Of a stretch of DNA of 64,000 nucleotides, positions 37,186-44,709 are shown piece after piece. The position numbers were made by a program, and so were the translations under genes. Numbering within the stretch: position 1 is the first letter of the stretch; each line of letters starts with the position of its first letter. Origin of the DNA: Sphingobacterium sp. HMA12 (GTDB lineage Bacteria > Bacteroidota > Bacteroidia > Sphingobacteriales > Sphingobacteriaceae); contig NZ_BEYR01000004.1 of the NCBI RefSeq assembly GCF_002933815.1, positions 248,001-312,000 on the forward strand, in the 5' to 3' direction. The notes beneath the pieces are model-generated. The model was not told the origin of the DNA. It did not search any database and was given only the letters and a program-made list of their open reading frames with translations.

Positions 37186-37527
37186 TTATTCCTCTTCTCT
37201 ATAAACAGGTTCACCTACAAGGATCTTACCTTCTGTCTGTAGCTGGTAAGCATGGGCCAACGTATTGATCGGGCCGGTATAGGATTGTCTGTCGATAGGA
37301 ACGGCACACATGTTACCTTCAGGCTCCTGACATTCAGTTCCGGGTGTTCCTCCGGGATAAGGACCGTCAATAACCTTGTTGGTATTGCCTGATCCATTAT
37401 CGGAAACCTCAAACCATTGGAAAGTCAATCGCTTGCTTTCATGGTTTTTCCAGGAAACTGTCAGGGCCACAACTGATAGAAGTACCACTAATGCGCCAAA
37501 GTTCAAATTTTTAAATAATGATTTCAT
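37186..37527 (-). CDS. DUF6520-like small exported protein
   Basis: 113 residues from the ATG at 37527 (MKSLFKN); an upstream ATG at 37551 is less likely. A single hydrophobic segment (about 10-25, GALVVLLSVVALTVS) acts as signal or anchor. The mature part is short and contains exactly two cysteines (GTECQEP, NMCAVP) about 7 residues apart, which could form a disulfide. It matches the DUF6520 pattern seen next to TlpA-SusCD and MauE genes. Function unknown. The MauE-like gene is upstream on the same strand, so the two are probably cotranscribed. Confidence 0.72.
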   Translation of the reverse strand: MKSLFKNLNFGALVVLLSVVALTVSWKNHESKRLTFQWFEVSDNGSGNTNKVIDGPYPGGTPGTECQEPEGNMCAVPIDRQSYTGPINTLAHAYQLQTEGKILVGEPVYREEE

Positions 37528-37667
37528 AACAAAAAATTTAATGGTTAGCATGCGCTGATTTCATCAGGCCCATTGCATGGCCTGCCCCATATACCATCCG
37601 AGGTCTTGGCCTGGGGATATTCCTTGATCTTGGCAGGGCAGACCTTCAACCTGCCTTATCGGCTGAG

Positions 37668-38138
37668 TTATGATAAGATGGTATCCTCCTTCCTGCCGAG
37701 ATCGGAAACGACGTCTTTTTCCGTATGGCTTTTGTGGGCCGACACCCAATATATGATACCTATGGTAATAAATATGCTGTTCAGTGCAATATGCAGCCAG
37801 TGGTTGTTTGTCGGCCATATCCCAGCGCAGGCGCAGGGCGTATAACCGAGTACCCCCGAAACTCCAACCAAAAGATAGATAGTAAAAATAACAATCACGA
37901 CCGTAGACAGCCTCAGGCCCAGTTTCGTTGTAGGTCTATATAGCAATATTAAGGTCAGGCCTATATACAAGGCCGGGAGTCCCCAAAGAAGCAGTTGCTC
38001 CATCCAGTAGGGAAATGACTGCAATGCCATTTCACTTTTGGTCGTATCCCAGCTACTGAGCTTGACAGCAGCTGTAACTCCCCAGAGCAGTAAAAAGCCG
38101 TATTGCGCGATAGTCTCTATTTTCTTTTTTGTTCTCAT
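37668..38138 (-). CDS. MauE/DoxX-like redox-associated membrane protein
   Basis: 156 residues with four membrane segments (about 10-27, 48-66, 75-95 and 115-135). The motif GYTPCACAGIW in the third loop corresponds to the conserved Cys pair of MauE-type proteins, which pass electrons to periplasmic thioredoxin-like proteins. Here the probable partner is the TlpA-like protein at 31768. It lies upstream of the DUF6520 gene on the minus strand. Confidence 0.8.
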   Translation of the reverse strand: MRTKKKIETIAQYGFLLLWGVTAAVKLSSWDTTKSEMALQSFPYWMEQLLLWGLPALYIGLTLILLYRPTTKLGLRLSTVVIVIFTIYLLVGVSGVLGYTPCACAGIWPTNNHWLHIALNSIFITIGIIYWVSAHKSHTEKDVVSDLGRKEDTILS

Positions 38139-38329
38139 TTCCTTATTGTTTATATCGCTGTTCCCTATTCAGGGATAGCCGGTTACAAAACCTTTAATAC
38201 AAAGTTCAGGTTTGGGTATAGCCTGAAAAAGGAAAAAACGGACAATTTTTGGAGACTTTTGATCAAAAATGTCCGTTTATTCCCTTTCTGGGTAACAAAA
38301 GAGATACAATAGAAAAGATCTACATGAGG

Positions 38330-39286
38330 TTATTTCTTTCCTCCATTTCGGTAGTAGCTACGATAGATACGTGAAAAGCTACCAAGATCCGTGTAGCCAA
38401 CCAGGGAAAATACTTCTTTTTGGGTCAGTCCCTGTTCATCGATGAATTTTCGGGCCCTCTCCATTCTTAGCCTTACACAATAGTCATAGGGCGTAGTTCC
38501 AAATATGACCCTGAACTTTCTGCGAAAAGTTTTATCGCTCATCGGTAGATCCTGTAGCAGCGACTGGATATCAATTTCTGGATCTGTAAAATTTTTCATT
38601 ATATATAATCCTGCCAGATAGATCCTGTCCAGTCCCGAGCTGACCAGCATTTCGTGGTAAGACTTCAAGACCATAGCAATCTTCTTGCGCATTTTGAGCT
38701 TGACGATCCCGATATTGGCATCATTGAAGTCCAGTATCTCGTCAAGTTCTTCTCCCAGCACATGATCAATCCTAAGGCGCGGAAGGATGCTGAACTGTCT
38801 ATCGGAAAGCGCTATTTCACTTAACGCCTCCCATAGGACCCTATAGGGCCGGACAATACTTTCTGTCCATTTCGGATCAAATGAAATAATGAGAGCCTTT
38901 ACTACAGACTCTTCTACAATTTCTCCTCGGTAGACTCCGGCCCTACTATGTGAGGGATAAAAACTGTTTTCGTTTGCCGTGGTAACTTCTGTACCATCTT
39001 CTGTTGAAAACCTGAGATCTCCCTGCATCGTAAATAAAAGGAACAGCCTGTCACGGTCCAACTGAAATCGAAGTCTGAAAGGTTCTTCTGTACGGATCTG
39101 TAAAAGCTCAATATGGTATTTTTTTAGGAGTAGCTTCTCACGGAGGACTTCTGCTTTCGGAAAAAAATACCTTAAGGACGAAGTTGCTGACTTCAAAGCA
39201 TTTTCCGTCCAGTCAGCAGGACAGCTACCTAAATCAAGTACGGAAAGGGGCTCAGTGGGAAAAATAATATTAAAATGATCCGTCAT
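38330..39286 (-). CDS. AraC family transcriptional regulator
   Basis: 318 residues. The C-terminal 100 residues are the double HTH of the family (IDIQSLLQDLPMSDKTFRRK, TTPYDYCVRLRMERARKFID, SLVGYTDLGSFSRIYRSYY). The N-terminal ~200 residues form an uncharacterised sensor region, cupin-like. It sits upstream of the MauE-DUF6520 pair, and such AraC genes usually accompany these TlpA-SusCD modules, so it is the likely local regulator. Confidence 0.88.
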   Translation of the reverse strand: MTDHFNIIFPTEPLSVLDLGSCPADWTENALKSATSSLRYFFPKAEVLREKLLLKKYHIELLQIRTEEPFRLRFQLDRDRLFLLFTMQGDLRFSTEDGTEVTTANENSFYPSHSRAGVYRGEIVEESVVKALIISFDPKWTESIVRPYRVLWEALSEIALSDRQFSILPRLRIDHVLGEELDEILDFNDANIGIVKLKMRKKIAMVLKSYHEMLVSSGLDRIYLAGLYIMKNFTDPEIDIQSLLQDLPMSDKTFRRKFRVIFGTTPYDYCVRLRMERARKFIDEQGLTQKEVFSLVGYTDLGSFSRIYRSYYRNGGKK

Positions 39287-39646
39287 AAACGCAAAAAAAT
39301 AATTGTATACTGTTCTACTTGGACTACTTTAGGGGTACGAAATACATTAAATGTAGGGTGTTACATTTCACATTAGCAAATTTTTTCGACAAACAGAGGT
39401 CTGACCACTATAAGTTCTACGATTTCCTCGATATCTGACTTTTTCGTACAGCCTTTCTCCTGACCAGATAGCTGTCTGCCTCGTTTTCAGCAGCAAATTG
39501 GTTAGCTTTAAGAAGCGGTCAATACCTACGGTCAAAATAGGGAGCGATCTGGACATGCTAACGGGCAGAGAAATATTTTCGTAGTCTATTGCCTCAAAGG
39601 ACCAAAATATAACCGAAGGGAATACTGAAAAACAAAACTTATTTCT
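39287..39646. other. Intergenic region
   Basis: 360 bases upstream of the AraC gene (minus) and of the small zinc-ribbon gene (plus). A 62-codon minus-strand frame (39368-39556) has no recognisable features and is probably chance. No repeat or RNA gene seen. Confidence 0.5.
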
Positions 39647-39933
39647 ATGGCGACCAATAAAAAATGCAGGGAAACCGGAAAGGTGATATTTGCTTCCTCG
39701 ATAGAGGCCCGGCTCGTCATGCTCGACATTAAGTGGAACTACTTTTTCAAAAGGGACGAAACGAAACAGGCCGCCGCATCAAGCACAGGCAGGGACGGCC
39801 TGTACAGCGGCGTGCATATTACTGTACACATTGCGGGGGCTACCACCTGACCAAATGGAAAAAATCAAATTTTAACTCCATTACCGAGAAAAAATGGAGA
39901 AGGGATAAAGGGGAAGAAAATCCAGACCTATAA
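39647..39933 (+). pseudogene. Small zinc-ribbon protein gene, frameshifted
   Basis: The first frame (from 39647) encodes ATNKKCRETGKVIFASSIEA and onward through WNYFFKRDETK. The related second frame (open from 39733) continues GRRIKHRQGRPVQRRAYY, then CTHCGGYHLTKWKKS. Together they make an ~80-residue protein of the small C2H2-like/zinc-ribbon type common in Bacteroidota elements, but a -1 shift is needed between about 39770 and 39785. No canonical slippery heptamer is present, so a mutation (or sequencing error) is more likely than programmed frameshifting. Confidence 0.65.
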
Positions 39934-40088
39934 AAGCGTCGCCCCATACCATGATCCTTATATCCGATGGACTGTCCACTGAGGGGTATCCATAGTAAAA
40001 CGGCCACCCTTTCGGGGCAGCCGCTTAAGGATTAGTTTATGGGATTTGTTTGAAAAACAATATCAAATTACACTTTTCGGAAGATCTT

Positions 40089-40436
40089 TCAAAATTCGAT
40101 GGGCCATTTTCCAAGTTCCTTAACAAAGCCGGATATTTCTGAAAGGGATTTGTTTCCCAATCCGCCTATAGCAGCCAGATCCCCATACGAACAGGCCATC
40201 AGGTCCGCAACAGTTATTATTCCATTCTTGTGAAGGGCACTGACGGTCTTTCCGCTGAGCTCCTGCCGGAAATAAAAGAGGTCGCTTTCAAGGACCAACT
40301 CATGGATATACCTGTTATCTCCCAATAGCCGCTGCAATTTCAGGGAAAGGTTCCGAAGCGAGGTATAATCCATCTTGCGAAGATTGATCCTCGTTTTCAC
40401 TCCTTCTAGATAAATATCAATTTCGAATTCTTTCAT
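40089..40436 (-). CDS. RNA polymerase alpha C-terminal-domain-like protein
   Basis: 115 residues. The last 60 residues (SGKTVSALHKNGIITVADLM, AIGGLGNKSLSEISGFVKEL) follow the helix-hairpin-helix pattern of the RpoA C-terminal domain, including the LGxKSLxEI segment. The N-terminal 55 residues are unlike RpoA. Free-standing alpha-CTD-like proteins are encoded by some mobile elements and could contact DNA or the transcription machinery. The function is unproven. Confidence 0.72.
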   Translation of the reverse strand: MKEFEIDIYLEGVKTRINLRKMDYTSLRNLSLKLQRLLGDNRYIHELVLESDLFYFRQELSGKTVSALHKNGIITVADLMACSYGDLAAIGGLGNKSLSEISGFVKELGKWPIEF

Positions 40437-40754
40437 GGTTATTCGGGCTGTCCAGTTCTGTAATTATGGCTATCTATTCTGACCGTTGTCCAGTTCAAAA
40501 AAACAATATTCAAATTAGATAAACTCGGATAATAATTCAAAAATTATTCGACCAACTCCCATTTGACCATGCCCAAGCATTTAATACGCTCGATTAATTA
40601 AACTTGTAGGCCAAACCAACCACAAATTTTACCGACAAGAAGGCCTCATGATAAAGTTCTATATGCGGGCTATCACAGTCCGACACTTAAACCCTCATAG
40701 ATTGTAAAATTAGATTTAAATTATTTATTTTAGCCACTCAAACCATAACAGGCC
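40437..40754. other. Intergenic region
   Basis: 318 AT-rich bases between divergent genes; it must hold both promoters. No repeat, RNA gene or further coding frame recognised. Confidence 0.5.
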
Positions 40755-41366
40755 ATGAAGAGAAACCGATTGATTATTTTATTCATTTTCCTCCTATTGT
40801 TTGTTTCCTGCAAGAAGGAGAATTCTGGACAGCACATGGCCAACAGCCTTAAAGGTAAATGGAAGTTAACCAGTTATGAAACGATCCTGTCCACCGGAGA
40901 CAAAAATGAAAACAGTATTGCTCAGAATGAGCATCTTCCTTACGAATATCTGAGTTTTGATGGACCTGACAGTGCTTCCCTGCGCTTGACAACCCCTTAC
41001 TTTGTCAGCTCTACCGCGAATGGTACTAATTGGAATCCATCAGGTGCAGATGTAAGTATTAAAGATGGGGGGATCCATATTGGAGAACCTATCTATTTCC
41101 GAAAATACTATTATCGTATCACAGCAAACCAACTTCTGCTAAAGGAAACTAATACATTTAACCCATCCGCTTGGGCAGAGAAATGGGGAACCTCCGCAAC
41201 AGGAATTATTGATTCTCTTGCCGATTATTACCCAAAGCTCAGGACAGATATTGACTGGTGGGACATATTCCTCGATGGAAATTTATTAAAATTACAGCAG
41301 GAAATCAGCTATGGCGACAAGGATAGTTTTCGGTCCAAGGTGACAATGCTGTTTTCAAAAGAATAA
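40755..41366 (+). CDS. Lipoprotein, lipocalin-like domain possible
   Basis: 203 residues. Signal peptide with lipobox LLFVSC (Cys about 19). The mature start NSLKGKWKLTSYET is the common opening of lipocalin-like small lipoproteins of Bacteroidota; the remaining sequence is beta-rich with no other recognisable motif. It is cargo of the island, between the alpha-CTD-like gene and the integrase (which is convergent). Function unknown. Confidence 0.65.
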   Translation: MKRNRLIILFIFLLLFVSCKKENSGQHMANSLKGKWKLTSYETILSTGDKNENSIAQNEHLPYEYLSFDGPDSASLRLTTPYFVSSTANGTNWNPSGADVSIKDGGIHIGEPIYFRKYYYRITANQLLLKETNTFNPSAWAEKWGTSATGIIDSLADYYPKLRTDIDWWDIFLDGNLLKLQQEISYGDKDSFRSKVTMLFSKE

Positions 41367-41455
41367 ACAAGTACAGCTGTTTCTTTATTAAGGGAGGATA
41401 ACATATTTTTATTTTATTATAGAAGCGATACCTGATGTATCGCTTCACTTTGTGA

Positions 41456-42766
41456 TTAAGCAATATTTCTTCCGTTATGGCCTGCTTTTATGAAAGTAAA
41501 AACCTGTGGAGTACATAGCTCAGCCATTTTAGCCTGATTTGCAGGTACCGGTTTATTCTCGATCTTTCTTTCCAGTCTGTCCATATCCACAGCAACTCTA
41601 TTGTCCAAGAGTTTCGCATAATGCTGCGTAGTTTTGATGTCGGTATGCCCGAGCATCTTGGAAACAGTTTCGATAGGTACGCTATTGGCAAGTGTAACAG
41701 AGGTAGCGAACGTATGGCGTGATTTGTGAAATGTTAGCTCTTTGGTAATCTCGCATAAATCGGCAATTTCCTTCATATAGCTGTTCATTTTCTGATTACT
41801 AAGAACAGGTAATACCATATCTTTCGCTACGCAGGGCGGATAATCACGATATTTTTCAATAATTTCAAGTGCCTTTGGCAATAGAGGAATATTTGATGAT
41901 GTTTCAGTCTTCTCTCTGCTCGTGAAGATCCAGAGTTTCCCGTCCACACCCTCTGCGATATCTATCCATTTTAATTTCTTTACATCAGCATAAGATAGAC
42001 CTGTATAACAACAGAAGACAAAAATATCACGCACATGCGCAAGACGTGGTATTTTGAATTCCTTTTCTTCTATCCTACGAAGTTCAGCATCTGTTAGAAA
42101 CTCCTTCTCTTTCGCCTTCGCTTTGATCTTGTAGAATGCAAATGGATCATCTGTGATCCAGCGGTGTGCAATACAGATCTTGATGATCTTGCGCAGGTGT
42201 TTCATGTACTTTGCAGCCGACACGGCTGAACAGCCCATTGTGGAACGCAGAAAAAACTCGTATCCTGTGACGAAAGCATGGTCAATCCTTCTTGTGTTGA
42301 TATCCTGCGACCTGTATTCTTTTTCCAGGTACCCACCAACATGGGAAAAGGAGGTTTTATACCCTTTGAGCGTATTGGGCTTAAACCCATTGCCCAAAAG
42401 CGCTTCCATCTGGTTGTTGTGCTCCCTGAATACATCTAAGAAGTTTTTGCGTTTGATATCCTTTCCCTGAAACCGCAACTTAATGGACTCCGCTGTAATT
42501 TCTTCTCCTGCCGCCACCATAGCAGTATGGATCGCACTTACTTTAGTTACGAGTGTATCAAGGTAACTGTTCAGGGTCTTTACAGTTTCTGTTGTACCCT
42601 TTGCGCGGTTGGCTTTAGAATTCCATTTCGATGGCTCGCATTCACGTCCCGTGGAAGTTTCTTTTGGCATACCTCTGGTAGTAATCCGCATGTAGATTGG
42701 CTTGGGGCCAGTAACATAATTTTTGGGTTTCTTCAAGTAGAAGAGCAAGGAATAATTTGTACTCAT
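41456..42766 (-). CDS. Tyrosine recombinase (integrase), IntDOT-like with Ser at Arg I
   Basis: 436 residues from the ATG at 42766 (MSTNYSLLFYLKKPKN); a longer frame to 42883 adds an unlikely N-terminus. Order: arm-binding domain (about 1-100), core-binding SAM-like domain (about 110-215), catalytic domain (about 225-410). The catalytic set is HKSRHTF, GHTD and the nucleophile Tyr in HYAKL. The Arg of box I is replaced by Ser258 (TGLSYADVKK), as reported for CTnDOT integrase. It lies about 310 bases from the intact tRNA-Glu and points away from it. Confidence 0.92.
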   Translation of the reverse strand: MSTNYSLLFYLKKPKNYVTGPKPIYMRITTRGMPKETSTGRECEPSKWNSKANRAKGTTETVKTLNSYLDTLVTKVSAIHTAMVAAGEEITAESIKLRFQGKDIKRKNFLDVFREHNNQMEALLGNGFKPNTLKGYKTSFSHVGGYLEKEYRSQDINTRRIDHAFVTGYEFFLRSTMGCSAVSAAKYMKHLRKIIKICIAHRWITDDPFAFYKIKAKAKEKEFLTDAELRRIEEKEFKIPRLAHVRDIFVFCCYTGLSYADVKKLKWIDIAEGVDGKLWIFTSREKTETSSNIPLLPKALEIIEKYRDYPPCVAKDMVLPVLSNQKMNSYMKEIADLCEITKELTFHKSRHTFATSVTLANSVPIETVSKMLGHTDIKTTQHYAKLLDNRVAVDMDRLERKIENKPVPANQAKMAELCTPQVFTFIKAGHNGRNIA

Positions 42767-42966
42767 GACAACATCATTTAAGTGAAACAAACCCTGTCCC
42801 GACTTTCGGAACAGGCTCTGCATCGCCATTGAAAAAACAATGAAAGCAGATGCAAAATTAGCCTTGCAACTAAAACGGATCAAGATGTTTGATTTTTAAA
42901 CATATTGATTATTAAAATGTTATCACCATTTCAGTGAGTAAGCAAATGAGCGAAAATGACTCACTG

Positions 42967-43076
42967 AATGACTCACTTTTTTATTGGGAATTCGTGTAAG
43001 TTTTGTAGATACTGAAAAACAAAAAAGCCTGCAAATGTTTAATTTGCAAGCTTTTGTATGTTTTGACTTTTAGATG
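42967..43076. repeat. Right copy of the ~110-bp imperfect direct repeat
   Basis: Shares AATGACTCAC, AATTCGTGTAAGTTTTGTA and the GCCTGCAAAT hairpin arm with 8768-8873, in the same order and each immediately before the tRNA-Glu core. Scattered mismatches and small indels show they have diverged. Confidence 0.85.
43024..43054 (-). terminator. tRNA-Glu terminator hairpin
   Basis: Arms 43024-43036 and 43042-43054 pair with one mismatch (C/T position) around a 5-base loop, with a run of A on the plus strand upstream, that is T on the transcript of the minus-strand tRNA. Confidence 0.7.
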
Positions 43077-43101
43077 TGTAGCCCGTAGGGGAATCGAACC
43101 C
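43077..43101. repeat. Right attachment core (attR), within tRNA-Glu
   Basis: The 25 bases are identical to 8874-8898 and form the tRNA's 3' acceptor strand and T-arm. Integration here leaves the tRNA complete because the element restores its 3' end. Confidence 0.78.
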
Positions 43102-43150
43102 CTGTTTCAAGAATGAAAATCTTGCGTCCTAACCCCTAGACGAACGGGCC
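43079..43150 (-). tRNA. tRNA-Glu (anticodon UUC)
   Basis: On the minus strand the cloverleaf is complete: acceptor GGCCCGT/ACGGGCT (with a G-U pair at 1-72), anticodon stem CAAGA/TCTTG with loop TTTTCAT (anticodon UUC at 34-36), T-arm AGGGG-TTCGATT-CCCCT and discriminator A. CCA is not encoded. It is the attachment site of the island to its left. purD follows downstream on the chromosome side. Confidence 0.95.
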
Positions 43151-43239
43151 TTTTTATGCAACTCCAAAAGTTTTGTTGTTTTTGGAGTTGCAAATATAGG
43201 CCTTAAAATCATTTATACAAAAATAATTTTAAATATTTT

Positions 43240-44514
43240 TTAGATGAGGTCAAAACCGATATCACGACGGAAATACTTTCCTTCAAAATAGATCCTTCCG
43301 GCATCAGCAGTAGCCTGTTGAAGCGCTTCAAAAAGCGAATCCTGTAATGTGGTTACCGCGATCACACGTCCGCCGGCAGTAACAACCTTGCCGTCCTGTT
43401 CCTTCGTTCCCGCCTGGAATACAATCGACTCCTTAACATTCTCTATATTCGCGATCTCCTTTCCAGATTCATACGCTCCTGGATAACCTCCTGCCACTAA
43501 CATAACTGTAACCGCGGTCTTTGGAGAAACGGTATAAGAGCGTTGATCCAAATTCCCCTGTGCGACGCCTTCCAACAGATCCAACAGATCAGATTCGATA
43601 CGAGGCAATACGGATTCAGTTTCAGGGTCTCCCATACGCACATTATATTCGATCACATAGGGTTCACCATCAACATTCATCAAACCGATGAAAATAAAAC
43701 CTTTATAGGGAATACCATCTTTCTTCAGCCCCTCTACAGTTGGTTTGATGATACGTTCTTCCACTTTATTCAAAAATGTTTCGTCAGCAAAAGGTACAGG
43801 AGAAATAGAGCCCATTCCGCCTGTATTTAGACCTGTATCACCCTCTCCGATACGTTTGTAATCTTTTGCAGAAGGAAGTACCTTATAGGAGTTTCCATCC
43901 GTCAAGACAAATACCGAGAGTTCAATTCCTTTTAAAAATTCCTCCACCACAACGACGCGACTTGCCTCTCCGAATTTAGAGTCAGCAATCATTGCTTTCA
44001 ATTCGGCTTTTGCTTCTTCGAGTGTTTCACAGATCAAAACACCTTTTCCCGCAGCTAATCCGTCAGCCTTAAGCACAATCGGTAACTTTTGGCTCTCCAG
44101 ATAAACCAATCCTTCAGCAAGCGAGTCTGCATCAAAAGAACGAGAAGCGGCGGTAGGCACGCCATGGCGATCCATAAATTGTTTCGAAAAATCTTTTGAA
44201 CCTTCTAATTGGGCACCTTCTTGCTGTGGGCCTATGACAGGAATATTTTTTAAATCTGTCCGGTTCAAAAAATAATCATGAATACCTTTCACCAAAGGTT
44301 CTTCTGGTCCCACCAACACCATTTGTATCGCATTTTCCAAAACAAAGGATGCGATAGCTTCAAAATCAGTAACTTTAATATTTACATTTTGTCCATATGC
44401 TCCTGTACCAGCGTTTCCTGGAGCAATAAACAATTGATCTAAACGTGGACTTTTCGATAGTTTATAGGCGAAGGCGGATTCACGACCTCCTGAACCGATT
44501 ATTAGGATATTCAT
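43240..44514 (-). CDS. purD: Phosphoribosylamine-glycine ligase
   Basis: 424 residues, usual length. PurD joins glycine to phosphoribosylamine with ATP in purine synthesis. The N-terminal domain begins IIGSGGRESAFAYKL. GPEEPLVKGI follows, then the ATP-grasp region with KADGLAAGKGV, GEGDTGLNTGGMGSISPVP and EYNVRMGDPE (metal ligands). It is a single gene transcribed from its own promoter box at 44519-44526, away from the MG2/TonB-plug gene. Confidence 0.96.
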   Translation of the reverse strand: MNILIIGSGGRESAFAYKLSKSPRLDQLFIAPGNAGTGAYGQNVNIKVTDFEAIASFVLENAIQMVLVGPEEPLVKGIHDYFLNRTDLKNIPVIGPQQEGAQLEGSKDFSKQFMDRHGVPTAASRSFDADSLAEGLVYLESQKLPIVLKADGLAAGKGVLICETLEEAKAELKAMIADSKFGEASRVVVVEEFLKGIELSVFVLTDGNSYKVLPSAKDYKRIGEGDTGLNTGGMGSISPVPFADETFLNKVEERIIKPTVEGLKKDGIPYKGFIFIGLMNVDGEPYVIEYNVRMGDPETESVLPRIESDLLDLLEGVAQGNLDQRSYTVSPKTAVTVMLVAGGYPGAYESGKEIANIENVKESIVFQAGTKEQDGKVVTAGGRVIAVTTLQDSLFEALQQATADAGRIYFEGKYFRRDIGFDLI

Positions 44515-44518
44515 AGCA

Positions 44519-44526
44519 CAAAGATA
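44519..44526 (-). promoter_or_regulatory. -7 box of purD, 4 bases before the ATG
   Basis: TATCTTTG on the minus strand matches TAnnTTTG; TGCT then the ATG follow. No upstream leader with a ribosome binding site would be left, so the transcript is probably leaderless. Confidence 0.55.
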
Positions 44527-44709
44527 TTTTTTTTATGCTAATTTTCAGACATAAGATCATTCAAAAACGGATTTTATATTTATTTTCCAACTCAAAAGCG
44601 CCCCCATCCCTGTAATAGGAATTGCCGGATCTCTTTCATGCGATAATATTTTGATTTATAAGTTGATTAAAGGAAAAATATTTTCTAATTTTCAAGAAAC
44701 ATTAGTCAT

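Larger units (their letters stand above)
42767..43078. other. Region between integrase and tRNA-Glu
   Basis: About 310 bases containing the integrase promoter, the right copy of the ~110-bp flanking repeat (42967-43076) and a terminator hairpin (43024-43054). Short repeated TGACTCAC words (near 42958 and 42969) could be integrase arm sites. Confidence 0.5.
8874..43101. mobile_element. Integrative and mobilizable element (genomic island) in tRNA-Glu
   Basis: Bounded by 25-bp perfect direct repeats of the tRNA-Glu 3' end (8874-8898 and 43077-43101). It contains a tyrosine recombinase next to the intact tRNA, an excisionase-like HTH protein, BtgA-like and DUF5712 mobilization proteins, and about 15 kb of sugar-utilization genes plus a second SusC/SusD module. 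No conjugation apparatus (TraG/TraJ/VirB4-like) is present, so transfer would need a helper. Boundaries are inferred from the repeats. An empty-site comparison in a sister strain would settle them. Confidence 0.7.

Noticed and set aside
39368..39556. 62-codon minus-strand ORF upstream of the AraC gene
   Set aside because: No family resemblance, no ribosome binding site and no neighbour support; probably chance.
39735..39790. Programmed -1 frameshift in the zinc-ribbon gene
   Set aside because: No X XXY YYZ heptamer in frame and no obvious downstream stem; a mutation is simpler.
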